From the NCBI GenBank assembly GCA_015680685.1, contig MNCI01035098.1, positions 1 to 29,850 of the forward strand: 29,850 nucleotides of DNA, given 5' to 3'. The notes under the pieces were generated by a model, which worked only from the letters and a program-made list of their open reading frames with translations, was not told the origin of the DNA and ran no database searches. Shown here piece by piece: positions 1 through 9,860 of this stretch (position 1 is its first letter; each line of letters opens with the position of its first letter). Position numbers and translations under genes: made by a program. Origin of the DNA: Gnetum montanum (Eukaryota; Streptophyta; Gnetopsida; Gnetales; Gnetaceae).

Positions 1-614
1 AAGAATTTTAATCATCAAGTATGATGAGTGGTGAATAGACTCTATTCCCAACCACACAAATCACTAAGCATTCACATGTGATCTGGTTGAATTCCATGGA
101 CTTATAGCCTTCTAAGCAAACTAGTCTCTAGGAAGTGAAACTAACCACTGCAATCATTGTCTTCTCAATTACACTTGTGAAATGTAAAGTTATGGTTAAG
201 TGAAATTGAGGTATATGATTTTTATTAATTTTATGTTTTGTATTTTAAGTTGTCTAAGGGTAAATAATAATGAATAAAAATAGGATAATTAAATTGCTAA
301 TTTAATCTAACTAGCTATAGCTAACTAATTCTAACATAAGCATCTGTTCCCACTTACTGTACACATCCTAAATATGTTTAATGCTACTGGGTTACCAAAC
401 ATTAGTGTTACTAGGATTACCAAGAACTAAGTGTATGCTCGAAGTGGTCATAATGTAGCATAATTAATCTAGCTTAATTAATGACTAATTACATAATGTA
501 GCCTAATTTAGCATAACTAGTTAAAGCATTAAAGGAAATTACATAAAACATTAAATGCATAAATAAACAATTTATCTATTTCAGAGTGCTCCAAGGTTTA
601 TCTAAAATATCATC

Positions 615-620
615 TTTATT
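615..620 (-). terminator. Polyadenylation signal of element A LTR
   Basis: Minus-strand AATAAA followed by AGATGA, aligned with the AATAAAGA of the element B LTRs. In both families it lies about 170 bases downstream of the TATA box, as expected for the end of R. Confidence 0.5.
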
Positions 621-790
621 TCCACACACATTTCCATGCTTAGGTATAATAGTGCTTGAATAAAGACCCATACACTCTTTAACTCCTACAGTGGGCTCTT
701 AGAAAAATATTCTAGCTTTCATACGACAAAAATGCAAGATCTCCACTACAACTATGACAAAAGATTCCATAAAAAAAGTGGGTGAGCATG

Positions 791-799
791 TATTTATAG
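791..799 (-). promoter_or_regulatory. TATA box of element A 3' LTR
   Basis: Minus-strand CTATAAATA, identical to the TATA box in the LTRs of B and at a similar distance into the LTR. It would mark the U3/R promoter region. Confidence 0.6.
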
Positions 800-906
800 G
801 TAAAAATAGATACTTAGTTGATGGGGCCATGTTAATGCATTAAATCATGCATCAATGGGACCTAGTCGATGGGGCATAGTTAATGTAATCAATTTATAAC
901 TCATCA

Positions 907-918
907 TATCCCCACGAT
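907..918 (-). promoter_or_regulatory. Polypurine tract of element A
   Basis: The minus strand reads CGTGGGGATA immediately before the LTR start TGATGAG. It matches the PPT of B (AATGGGGGTA then TGATGAT), and the preceding AAGGATGAGTTTTAA matches the GAGGACAAGTTTTCA upstream of B's PPT. It primes plus-strand DNA synthesis. Confidence 0.75.
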
Positions 919-1209
919 TAATTTAAAACTCATCCTTATGTTTTTTACAAATTTGGGAAGGTATGAAATTATTGAATGATGATAAACATAAACAAACACT
1001 AAGTGCAAAAGTGTATGGATATACATTCATTATGAATTTTTTTTCTTTTGGTGTTCAAGAGTAAAAAATTAAACACCAAGAAAAAATTGACAAATACAAT
1101 CCCTTTGATGATGTGAAGATTATGAAGAAGATTAAATAGTCCTAGGTAGTGGAGGCTCCTGAGGTTCCAAAGTACCTTCTCCTGCTTTAGGCACACACGG
1201 TGGTTAAGG
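919..1209 (-). other. Spacer between the extra ORF and the PPT of element A
   Basis: About 290 bases of T-rich (on the minus strand) untranslated sequence. It weakly resembles the equivalent stretch of B just before its PPT. No ORF or RNA gene is seen. Confidence 0.5.
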
Positions 1210-3988
1210 CTATTGTGGTTGTCCTACTACAATTACAACTTGTGATGGAAGATAGAAAGTATCCAACAATGCTTTTATCTTCTCGTTCTTACTTCTAGGA
1301 TTGTGCATGGTTAATGTAGTTTTGCCAATGTGGGCCAGAATGGGCACATTCCAAGGATAGGGCATTGTTGGAAACAACTTGTTGACATTGATGAACCAGG
1401 TTGTAAATTGTTTGCATTCAATGTTGAACATCCTAATTTCATTCTATAGTTCTTGATAATTGTTCATTCTTCTCACTAGGTTCTTAGTATTTGATCTTTG
1501 ATTAGTGAATCTTGCCTTGAGAACTTTGAGTTTAGCATTTGTAGTCTCAAGATTTTGCTTGGTTTCCTTGTGGTGCTTGAACTTTGCCTCATGCAACAAG
1601 TTTGAGCTGGACATCTATTTTTTTGACCATGGCCATATACCAATCAACATTACTAGGTTTTCATATGAGAGATTGGCAAGCTTCATGTATTCTATCATCT
1701 CTTCAATCTGCAACTCCTTCATGCAAATATTTGCTTTGTTATAGCCATCTATCTCATCAATGATAGGTTTCCATACCTCTTGTTCCTACTGGATTTTCTT
1801 GAGGGTCTCATTAACTTTTGCCTTAGCCATTTGGATGTGTTTTTCATTAACTTCCTTCTATAGGCCAACTTGATCTCTATAGTGATTCTTGACTCTCTTA
1901 AATTTGAGATCCTCATTCTTCTAGGCGGAAATCTCAATCGTAGATTTTCTAACGTAATTCATAGACTTCCTTCATAGAGAGATTTCTATTTTTAGCTACC
2001 AATATCCTCAGTTTAGTGTTTACCCCCAGCTAACTACTCCTACTATTGATGGATGAATTCTTGCATCTAGATTTTTTGCACATCAACATTTCGTAGGCAA
2101 TGATTCTCTATAGTCAACATCTCATTCTCTAAGCATGTTTGGACCAAGTCCTTCTAAACTAAATATGTCTTGGCCTTGGCCGTGCCCTGGTCAAAGACAA
2201 CCATCATCATCCCCATCTTAACCTATTTAAGTTTGCCTTGAAGCTATTGAAAATCTTCATCTCTTATCAGTGTAGGGTTGAGGAGCATAGGATCAACAAG
2301 GTAGGCTCCTAATTTAGTAACCTACATAACCAAGTATTCATTTTTTGCTTGAGCTATTTTGAGTTGTCTTTTCAAAATGATGCATTTTTCCTTTGCTTTA
2401 AGAAGTTATGATTGGGTTGTAGTGATGTTATCTAGAAAATTAAAGATATCTAAAATTGGTTGCTTAGTTTCCACCAGTTGGTCCAACAACTCCTCATGCT
2501 AGGCTACACTCAATCCATTACTAATAGTTCATTTGGATGTCTACACATCTCTTAGTGCAAAAACATCTAGTATATACACCATAGATGCATTTAGTGCTTT
2601 GAAAATTTGATCAACAATCACTTTTGCTACTATCTCTTGCCCTTGATGCTACATCACCAAGATGGTTGCCCCCTTACCCTCCTTCAAGCACATTGAAAAG
2701 GTAGTGACACTCTCAAAGGTTTTTAGGAATTGCTATTATTGTGAGAGAGACATCATTACCTCTTAGGCACTAGGATTTAACCTCATGGGAAACTACATTC
2801 TTTGGGATGAGAATATTGGCCCACCTTCCTCCATCTAAATGATTATTTGAGCCACTTCTTTGAGGTGACTTATTATAGGATGGTACATAGATGGATCCCC
2901 ATCACTTGTTCCTACATGCTGCTCCACTCACACAAGGGATTCTCTCATATTTCATGTAGATGCTCAATGGTAACATGGGCCTTTGAGGTTGTTTCTTGAG
3001 CGGATGGTGGAGGTGGTAGTTGCTTTTCCTCTTCTTTGGACATGACAGGGGTCTTTTCTTTCATCATTTTAGACTAGGATACAATGGGAATATGTCTAGT
3101 TGAGTTATTTTCATAGTAGACTATCCCTAACATTTTACAAATTTTTTTGAAAAGGCATAGAAAGGGTAAGGTCTTCCTTCCATTTTCATTTTCCTTGAAG
3201 CACTTTTTTATCTATATATAGACTAGCTATGCAAGGTTTATAGAAAATTTTCCACTTAAGCTAGAACATGCATGGGTGGAGAAAGAAATCACCTTGCTAG
3301 GCCTCATGTTTGGATTAAGGTGATAAGCTGCTATCTTGAAGTATATGTGCTTCATTGGTGTGAGTGTCAAACTCCTTATAGTCAACCCCATAACATTGTT
3401 GGGTCCCCTTCTTTTTGTCCTTTGGGTCTACTTGCATGAACATCTCTACCAAATGGATTTTAAAATTAGGTAGATCAAGAGCTTGTGTAATAACTTCTAC
3501 TAAGTAGGATACTTGAATATCCTTTATTATCACAATGGCTCCTACCTTTTTGTTTTTCAGAAGAGATATATCACTCCTATGTACTAGTCCGCACTAGAAG
3601 TGATGATTTTCCACATGGGAGAGTTTTGCAACCGCATCTTAACTTTTGGTGGAGCATGTTCTAAGAATGGCCCAAAGTCCAGTTCTTGGATAACTAAGCA
3701 TTAGACATCACAAGGCTTGATCGTATCAAGGTAGTCTTGTGTAAATATGACCTTAAGTCTTGGTATGGGCTCTGGTACCTCTCCTTAATGAGATTTTTCA
3801 GTTGTAGCCTCATCTTTGAAAATCTACCAAATAGATTCCACTTTAGGCTTCTCTCAAAGAGGTCCTATTACATGAGTTTTTGTTGCCTACTCCTAGGCTT
3901 GTTCCTGCTACTCCCTTCTAGCTTTATGTTGTTTGTTCTTTTGTTGGGATGGTCCTTCTTCCTATGGCTATTTTAGTCTTTGTGCCAT
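1210..3988 (-). pseudogene. Additional ORF of element A, unrecognised coiled-coil-rich protein (decayed)
   Basis: Roughly 920 codons between pol and the 3' LTR, the place where Athila-type elements carry env-like or other extra ORFs. The ATG at 3988 follows an AG splice-acceptor-like sequence. One frame (MAQRLK..., then a Q/K-rich stretch) runs from 3988 to about 1960; a frameshift moves it to another frame that ends at 1210 with the residues VVIVVGQPQ. The many stops are nearly all TAG/TAA/TGA where Q, R or W would fit. Parts seen: a basic Q-rich N-terminus; a globular-looking segment with HLVEMFMQVDPKDKKKGTQQ (about 3400-3450); a variable acidic or Ser-rich middle; and a C-terminal half rich in Lys, Glu, Gln and Leu with heptad-like spacing (about 2400-1450). 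I see no signal peptide, membrane segment or zinc knuckle, so an envelope role is not supported. I do not recognise the family. Confidence 0.7.
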
Positions 3989-4010
3989 CTATAATCACAA
4001 CATGACCTAG
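3989..4010 (-). promoter_or_regulatory. Candidate 3' splice site before the extra ORF of A
   Basis: The minus strand reads TTGTGATTATAG directly followed by the ATG of the extra ORF. Element B has TTGTGATTGCAG at 27528-27539 in the equivalent place. The conserved acceptor-like context suggests the extra ORF was translated from a spliced subgenomic mRNA. No donor was identified. Confidence 0.45.
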
Positions 4011-6100
4011 GATTATTATTTAATGTGTAATTTAAAATAATTGAGATACCTTATCTCTTTGGAAAAGTTACACCTAGCTAAGTTGTGATCATGGTTAATT
4101 TGATCATTTCAATTATTATTTTATTCTTATTTTAATATTAATAAGTAATTTTAGGCTTATTAGAGTTTTTTGGAAGGGTTAAACACTCAAAATTTTATGG
4201 TTTAATATTATTTTATTCATTAACCCTTTGGGGGAGTTAGAAAATTTTTTGTCAGAAACCTTAAGATTTGTGGCACCACAACTAAGAGCATACCTCTAGT
4301 AGCTAAAGGATCAAAGAATGAAGTGATTTGGACAAACAGTGTGAAAGTTATGGGCTCTGAAAAATTGCAAAAACTCCCCTCTCAATTTGAAGCAAATGAC
4401 AAAAATTCTCAAGTATTGGATAGTATTTACAAATTTTTTATGTTGCGTCAATGAAGCCTAATTGACAAGGCCTCATCGCTACAGTTATTGACAGCCATTA
4501 ACTTTGTCAAAATTACTAAAAATAAATGAGGTTTTACATGAAATGAGGATCAAATGGAAGCCCAAAAATCCATAAACATGATGAAAATATTAGAAGAGGG
4601 TTTTGAAGTTTAGAAAATTATGAAATGATTGGAGAATGAGATTTTATGAAGAAAAATTCCTTAAGGAGCGCACAGTGTGATGCATGATGGAGTGCATGAA
4701 AGATGTGATTATAGCAACATCTAAGGGTAAGGAACTTAACTAACCAAACCATGAAATATGCAAGTGGATTCTTCCCATAGCAATGCGTGCCCTTTTTTCC
4801 TTTGCATAACCTCAACTAAGGTGTTCATCGATCCCATAGTTGATTATTGGTTATGAAAAGTTAAGGGCCAAATCCAAAGAATGTATTGAAGGACTTCAAC
4901 ACATCAAACTAAGACATTGGATGAAAATATGGACAACTTGTAGTGAGGTGAGTTATGAAAGCATTAATGAATGATAGAGAGAGTGGAATGGAGTTCTTGA
5001 TCCTGGTCACATGAAGTCCCTTATGAAATTTGTGGTTAAATGACCTGCTAGAGTCCATCCTTAGTTCAAACCAAAACCAACCATGTTTAGTGACTTTGCA
5101 TTGTCACTCTAAGATCAATCCATCCCCTTAAGACACAAGAATGCTCCCATAGATCAAACATCATTCTTTTTAGAGAAGAAAAGAGAACAAGAAAGTGAGA
5201 AAGGATCTTAGTTAGAGGAGACCTTCAGGAATGGGTAACATATCTTTCTAGTCCCATAACTAGTTCTTGTAGCCTTTTTATTATGTCTAAGGGGTGTGCT
5301 TTGAATTTTCATCATTTTTTTTAGATTTTTGGATGAAAACCCCACCATGCAAAGACTTATTCAACTTCTTGTTATTAGTTGACATGGAACTTTAAGAGAT
5401 CCATGAAAAACACACTTGCACTCAAGATGGTAGAAGGTATAGAGAGCTTTTAATCCCTTTGAAGTCACACCCTTTTTAAGCCTGTGAATCCTTCCCAAGT
5501 CTAGAAACTACCAAGGTCACAAGTTCGTTAAGGTTTTACCAATGGAAAGAAACCTCATGTTTCCAAAACAAGAGAAACCATAGAGTTTATGGATGGGTGG
5601 ATGATGTGGACTCACTACTTATTCCATGAAAAAGAAACTTTATCTTAGTTATCAGTCATCAAAATTCAAAAATAGAAACCAAAAATTAGTAATAAAAAAT
5701 GTTAAGTACAAATCCCCATTAGCAAATAGCTATAGCATCACTGTGTCCTATTGACAATAAAGAACTTTACTAGTAAAACGCATGAGAGAATAACACCAAA
5801 ATAGAATAAAATATATAAGAAATTGTCAAATATTCAAGAAAGATAAAATTTGCTAATGATTTTGTAAAACAAAAATTAGAAAAATTAATAAAGTAAAAAC
5901 AAAAAGGTGTAAAGGCATAAAATAAAAAGTTGTAAAAATAACAAAGTGTAAACAACCATGAAAAAATAAAAAGATGAAAAACTGTGGAGCCATTATAATG
6001 GTTAGCATGGATGGCCATCTTCCCCATGACTAAGTTGTAAGGAGGAGATTTGAAAAATTAAGCATGGTTGTCCATTTGATGAGCCATTTGTTGTATTGGC
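4004..6100 (-). other. Long non-coding spacer of element A between integrase and extra ORF
   Basis: About 2.1 kb without a credible gene. On the minus strand it begins with a pyrimidine-rich, T-rich tract (about 5780-5990) that gives only spurious hydrophobic ORFs. Several blocks match the plus-strand spacer of B (25912-27537): CAACTTAGTCATGGGGAAGATGGCC against the equivalent B block near 26010, AAAGGGTGTGACTTCAA (about 5460), the block with TTCAAAGCACACCCCTTAGA (about 5290), and TGGTTTGGTTAGTTAAGTTC (about 4740). Sharing between two diverged elements suggests this is a native part of the family, perhaps intron or leader of a spliced mRNA. Confidence 0.6.
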
Positions 6101-7260
6101 TTACTTAGGTTTGTGGAAAGATTTTACTTGTTGCATGTTGACTAACTACTTTTTGTTTGGGCTCTCATGTTTCTAGATTAACATGGCTCCAAATGGAAAG
6201 GTTTCATATATATTATAAAGCCCCTCCCACAACATTTAAAATTTTTTCTTTTGAGGTACATGTGTGGAGTTCTAGTAGATGAACTTGTCTCCAAGTTGAA
6301 ATTTTACTTTTTGTATTGTAAGGTCATGGTGCTTTTTTTTGAATGCCTTGTGCATTTTATTCAAGGATAGGGCTACCAATTAATTTTCATCTAGCACATT
6401 TGGATTGATTAATCTTTCTTTTAGTGCTAGGCTAAAGTCAACATCCAAGTCACATGTTGTTGAAAGTGTATGGAACTCAGATTGGATAGGTAGAGCTGGT
6501 AATTTTCCATCCACTAGCTCATAAGAAGAGTAGCCTATAGGAAGTTTTCATGTTTAGTAGTATGTTTGAAGAGCATCATTTAGTTTTGTGATCTAGTCTC
6601 TCATATATTTGTTAATAGTTCTCATTAGGATCTTTGTGATTTGCCTATTAGCAACTTTTGCTTGACTATTGGCTTAGAGGTGGTAGGGTGTTGTTAGTTC
6701 ATGTTCAACCCCAAAGTGTTGCATAAGCTTGTGAAAGGTAGTGCCTATAACATGCATTTTATTATAAAAAATTAGTGCATGTGGCATCCCAAACTTGTTT
6801 ACAACAATTTTTTGTACAAACCATGTAGCAGTAGATTATGTACAATCAATGATAGTTACTACTTCTGTCATTTTGTGTAGTAATTAACAATGATGATTAT
6901 GTATGCCTTTCTATTATTCATGGGCATGATGGAACCCATGAAGTTGATGCCCCAGATGTCAAAGGATTTCAATGGCTGAATCCACTATTGAGATCCTTCC
7001 ATTTGAGCAATCATCCCACCATCTCTTTGACAGTGTTCACAAGAGTGGACAAATTGGTGGGCATCCCTAAAGATGGTTAGCCAATAATATCCTAGAATCA
7101 AGATCTTAATGGCCATGTGTCTCTAAGAATAGTGGCTCCCATAAGGACCCTCATGTGCATCTTGGAGAATGTGTAGTTGATCAACATCAAGTACACACTA
7201 ATAAACTAGGCCATCAATGCACACCTTATAAAGTTGTTTGTTGATTTTCATGAAGTGTTT
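6101..7260 (-). pseudogene. Integrase remnant of element A pol
   Basis: Zinc-binding domain at about 7030-7250 with the paired His region (QDAHEGPYGSHYS) and CEHC at 7030-7041, then the core starting at FDIWGINFMGS (about 6940). Against element B, all three catalytic residues are changed: Asp to Asn (6943-6945), Asp to Tyr (6764-6766), and Glu to Lys (6656-6658). The core also has a one-base frameshift between the first two and several stops. The C-terminal region includes LWEGLYNIYETFPFGA (about 6210-6250), typical of the integrase C-terminal domain. No chromodomain follows. The stop at 6101-6103 is taken as the end of pol by alignment with B. The protein cannot be active. Confidence 0.85.
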
Positions 7261-7990
7261 AGCCTAATAAAGAAACTATTATTTATTCATGTAGTCTAGA
7301 TCTTATAGCATCTCTTGAGTGAGAAGATAAGTGAGGATGCAATGATATCATTTTAGTTCATCAGGCACTTGTTCATTTATTACACCTGTAAAGAGGAGTT
7401 CATTAGGAAATTGGTTAGAGAGTGGGTTGTCCTCCTCTTTGTTATCTCATCCTAACCGAGATAAGTGATTAATGATCACATTCTTAGTTTCCTTTTAATC
7501 CACCATTGTAAGATCAAATTCCTACATGATCATCAACCATCGTCTGATATGGGGGCTTGTCATTGGCTTGTTCATGAGGAACCAAACGATACTATGGTCA
7601 ATGTGCATAAACACTTTGTATCTAAGCACATAGTTCCTGAAATTCTATAGAGCGTACACCACTAGTATTAGTTCTTTTCTGTTGTGGTGTAATTCAAATA
7701 TGCACCCACATTGCTTTGACTTATGAGGTGGATTTAATATGGATGTTTCTTGTTGTCCAACTATGTAAGGATGACTCCCAAGGCATAATTTGATGTGTCT
7801 ATCATTATATGAAATTTTCTAAACTAGTCAGTTGCTCATAGAATTAGAATCTCTACAAGTTTCTACTTGAGGCTCTAGAATGAATTTTCACATTCCTTGG
7901 TACAAATGAATAGAGCATCTTTCTTTGAAAGCTTGACCAAAAATTTTATGATCTTAGAGAAATTTTCTATAAAATTTCAGTAGTAGCTAG
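7261..7990 (-). pseudogene. RNase H domain remnant of element A pol
   Basis: Decayed RNase H, which degrades the RNA strand during reverse transcription. Recognisable blocks in order on the minus strand: a first-strand motif with IDTSNYALGV (about 7790), YTTTEKE..LVVYAL with a frameshift (about 7660), HIDHSIVWFLMNK (about 7590) and NVIINHLSRL (about 7465). These match the usual Ty3/gypsy sequence (DASxxALG, TTEKELLAVV, TDHxxL..L, NxxADxLSR). Many stops and several frame changes are present. Element B lacks this domain because of a deletion, so A is the only copy here. Confidence 0.8.
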
Positions 7991-8960
7991 TGTGTCCAAG
8001 GAATGACCAAACATATTTAATTATTTTCAATTGGTTAGTTTTTCCTTGGATGACCCTTATCCTTTTAGGGTCTATCTCAATCCCTACCTAAGAAATTCTA
8101 TGCCCCAATACAATGCCCTCCTAGACAATTAGAAGGTTCTTCTACCAATTGAGCTAAAGATTCATCTCCACACAACTTTTAAGCACTTTCTCAAGGTGGG
8201 CTAAGGCTTGCTCAAATGTAGTCCCATAGGTGGAGAATTCATTTATGAAGAATTCCACCCCACTACTAATTCATTACTAAAAAATGCTCAAGATCATGCA
8301 TTAAAAAGCTATAGGAGCATTGCACATACCATAAGGCATCATTTAAATGCAAAAGTTTCTAAAGGATTCATAAATGTTGTTTTGGATTGATCCTCTAATG
8401 AAATTTGGATTTTGTAATAGCCACTATAACCATCAAGAATGTTGTAATAGTAATGCCCAAATATAGTATCCAAAACTTGATACACAAATGATAATAGAAA
8501 GTGATCTTTGAATGTTGCCATATTCAATAGCTGGAAGCCAATGCAAACCTACTTCTTGCTACTTTTCTTTGGCACAATCACAAGTGAGCTAAGATAGTCA
8601 CTATCCATAATGGAATAGATAAACCCTGCCTTGAGAAGTTGTTGATTTTTCTCTTTGATGTTCTACTTCAATTTAAGGTTCAATTGCCATTGCGAATGTC
8701 TCTTTAGCTTGATGGTTGGATCAATGTAGATACAATGCTAGCATATCCTAGGATCAATCCCTATGAGTTTATGATATGACCAAGCAAAGGCTATTGGCCA
8801 TTTCTCGACCACCCTCAATAGCACCCATTTCTATTCAAGAGTAAGGTTGATATTGATGATTACGAGCTTGTCATTTTTCAAAAATGCATACTCCATGCCA
8901 ATAGGTAGAGTTTTCAACTCTAAGGACTCTTGTTTAAAATTCTCATGTATTTTCAACTCT
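7991..8960 (-). pseudogene. Reverse transcriptase remnant of element A pol
   Basis: Ty3/gypsy RT in several frames. Visible in order: an N-terminal segment with IAFAWSYHKL (about 8790), LVIVPKK (about 8570), LLNMATFKDHFLLSFVYQVL (about 8470-8530), ILDGYSGYYKIQI (about 8400-8450), then FINEFSTYGTTFEQALAHLE (about 8190-8249) and GHKIS*VGIEIDPKRI (about 8050-8100). The first catalytic Asp, in LDGYS, is kept. The (Y/F)xDD box at 8238-8249 reads FINE, so both of its Asp residues are lost. Stops are frequent. It aligns closely with the RT of B, which helped to place the domain. Confidence 0.9.
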
Positions 8961-9229
8961 TCCCAATAGGTATCATCATTTGCATCATTAGAGAGTTGGT
9001 GATGAACTTACTCAAATTTATCCATGCCTTAAACATAGGCACATGTTAGGCTCTCAAAAAGTTCTATGCAAACTGTGCTACTTCCAAGATTAGCTATCAA
9101 CCACTAGGTATCCTCCTATTTTCTGGTTGCTGCATATAAGATCCTTTGAATATCTACCTCATTTATACACCGCCTACATGTAATAATGGATGCTCTTTTC
9201 ATGGACAAGAGTTTCTACATGTAGTTGCA
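8961..9229 (-). pseudogene. Protease-to-RT linker of element A pol
   Basis: Coding by position, but too decayed to read as domains. It corresponds to B 23882-24180. Nothing else was seen on either strand. Confidence 0.4.
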
Positions 9230-9860
9230 TCTTGTATCACTATATGTAATGCATGGAACTCATTTCTTTTTGATCTTTTCAAATGCATTTTCCTTGGAAA
9301 TTTCTAGAGAAATATCTCTTATGCTCATTTTTTCATCAATAGTACTTCTCCACACCCTTCCCTTAATGATTGTAAAATTACCCTTGCAATTCTCAACTCT
9401 TATTACTAGGTAATCGGTAGGATATGACCACCCACAAACTATGGTCATAATGTCCTCCACTAGTCTAAAAGAAATAGTGATGGATTCATTTGCCAATTCT
9501 AAATGAATGTATCTCTTCTTGAGAGGAGGCAGTTCTTAGGCATTTTACATTTCATGAGAAATCAAATTAACTTCAAGAAGAGCCTTGCATGGCTCATTCT
9601 TAACAATATAGAAATAGATGAGAGGACTTCTAGGATTAACTCTTTTTCTAGGAAGGTTGCTAGCCTTGATCCAATTAAATACAATGTGGGTTAACATAAC
9701 TATGTGGATCTTGGAAGGTGTTTGATTTGAAGGGCTCTCAAAAGATATGGATTTAGAATGAAGGAGATATAGGATGACCAGTTGCATAAGTAGGTGAGGG
9801 CTTAGTAGGGATATTAGTTTGAAAGAATGATCTTTTACAAGATCTAGTTTTTGAACCACT
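9230..9860 (-). pseudogene. Aspartic protease remnant of element A
   Basis: Two segments align with the protease of B. One (9545-9720) has VFNWIKASNL and NPRSPLIYF, then ALLEVNLISHEM at 9545-9583. The other (9260-9496) has LVEDIMTIVCGWSYPTDYLV and further sequence ending DISLEISKENAFEKI. Where B has the active site ALVDSGSSVNLIS, A has ALLEVNLIS. Four codons, including the catalytic Asp-Ser-Gly, are missing without shifting the frame. The protease would have cut the gag-pol polyprotein; this copy cannot. A and B match over the whole domain. Confidence 0.85.

Larger units (their letters stand above)
25..906 (-). repeat. 3' LTR of element A
   Basis: On the minus strand the LTR begins TGATGAG (right end, 906) directly after a G-rich PPT and ends CCACTCA (left end, 25), the usual TG...CA. 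Three things identify it. Its inner part aligns with the LTRs of element B, including an identical 15-bp block containing GACCACTTCGAGCAT (435-449). Its last ~230 bases are repeated at 29364-29592. It lies just downstream of the A coding region. Length is 882 bp. A TATA box and an AATAAA signal are placed as in B. Bases 1-24 to the left are flanking DNA in which I see no feature; the matching target duplication on the right is lost. Confidence 0.85.

Noticed and set aside
1505-1744. Plus-strand open frame with a hydrophobic start
   Set aside because: Antisense of the coiled-coil part of the extra ORF of A.
4618-4815. Minus-strand open frame of 65 codons with Cys and His residues
   Set aside because: It lies in the conserved spacer, and the matching block in B does not keep the frame.
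5770-6027. Hydrophobic minus-strand open frame that looks like a multi-pass membrane protein
   Set aside because: It comes from a T-rich non-coding tract after integrase. The homologous tract in B (25949-26185) keeps base composition but not the protein sequence.
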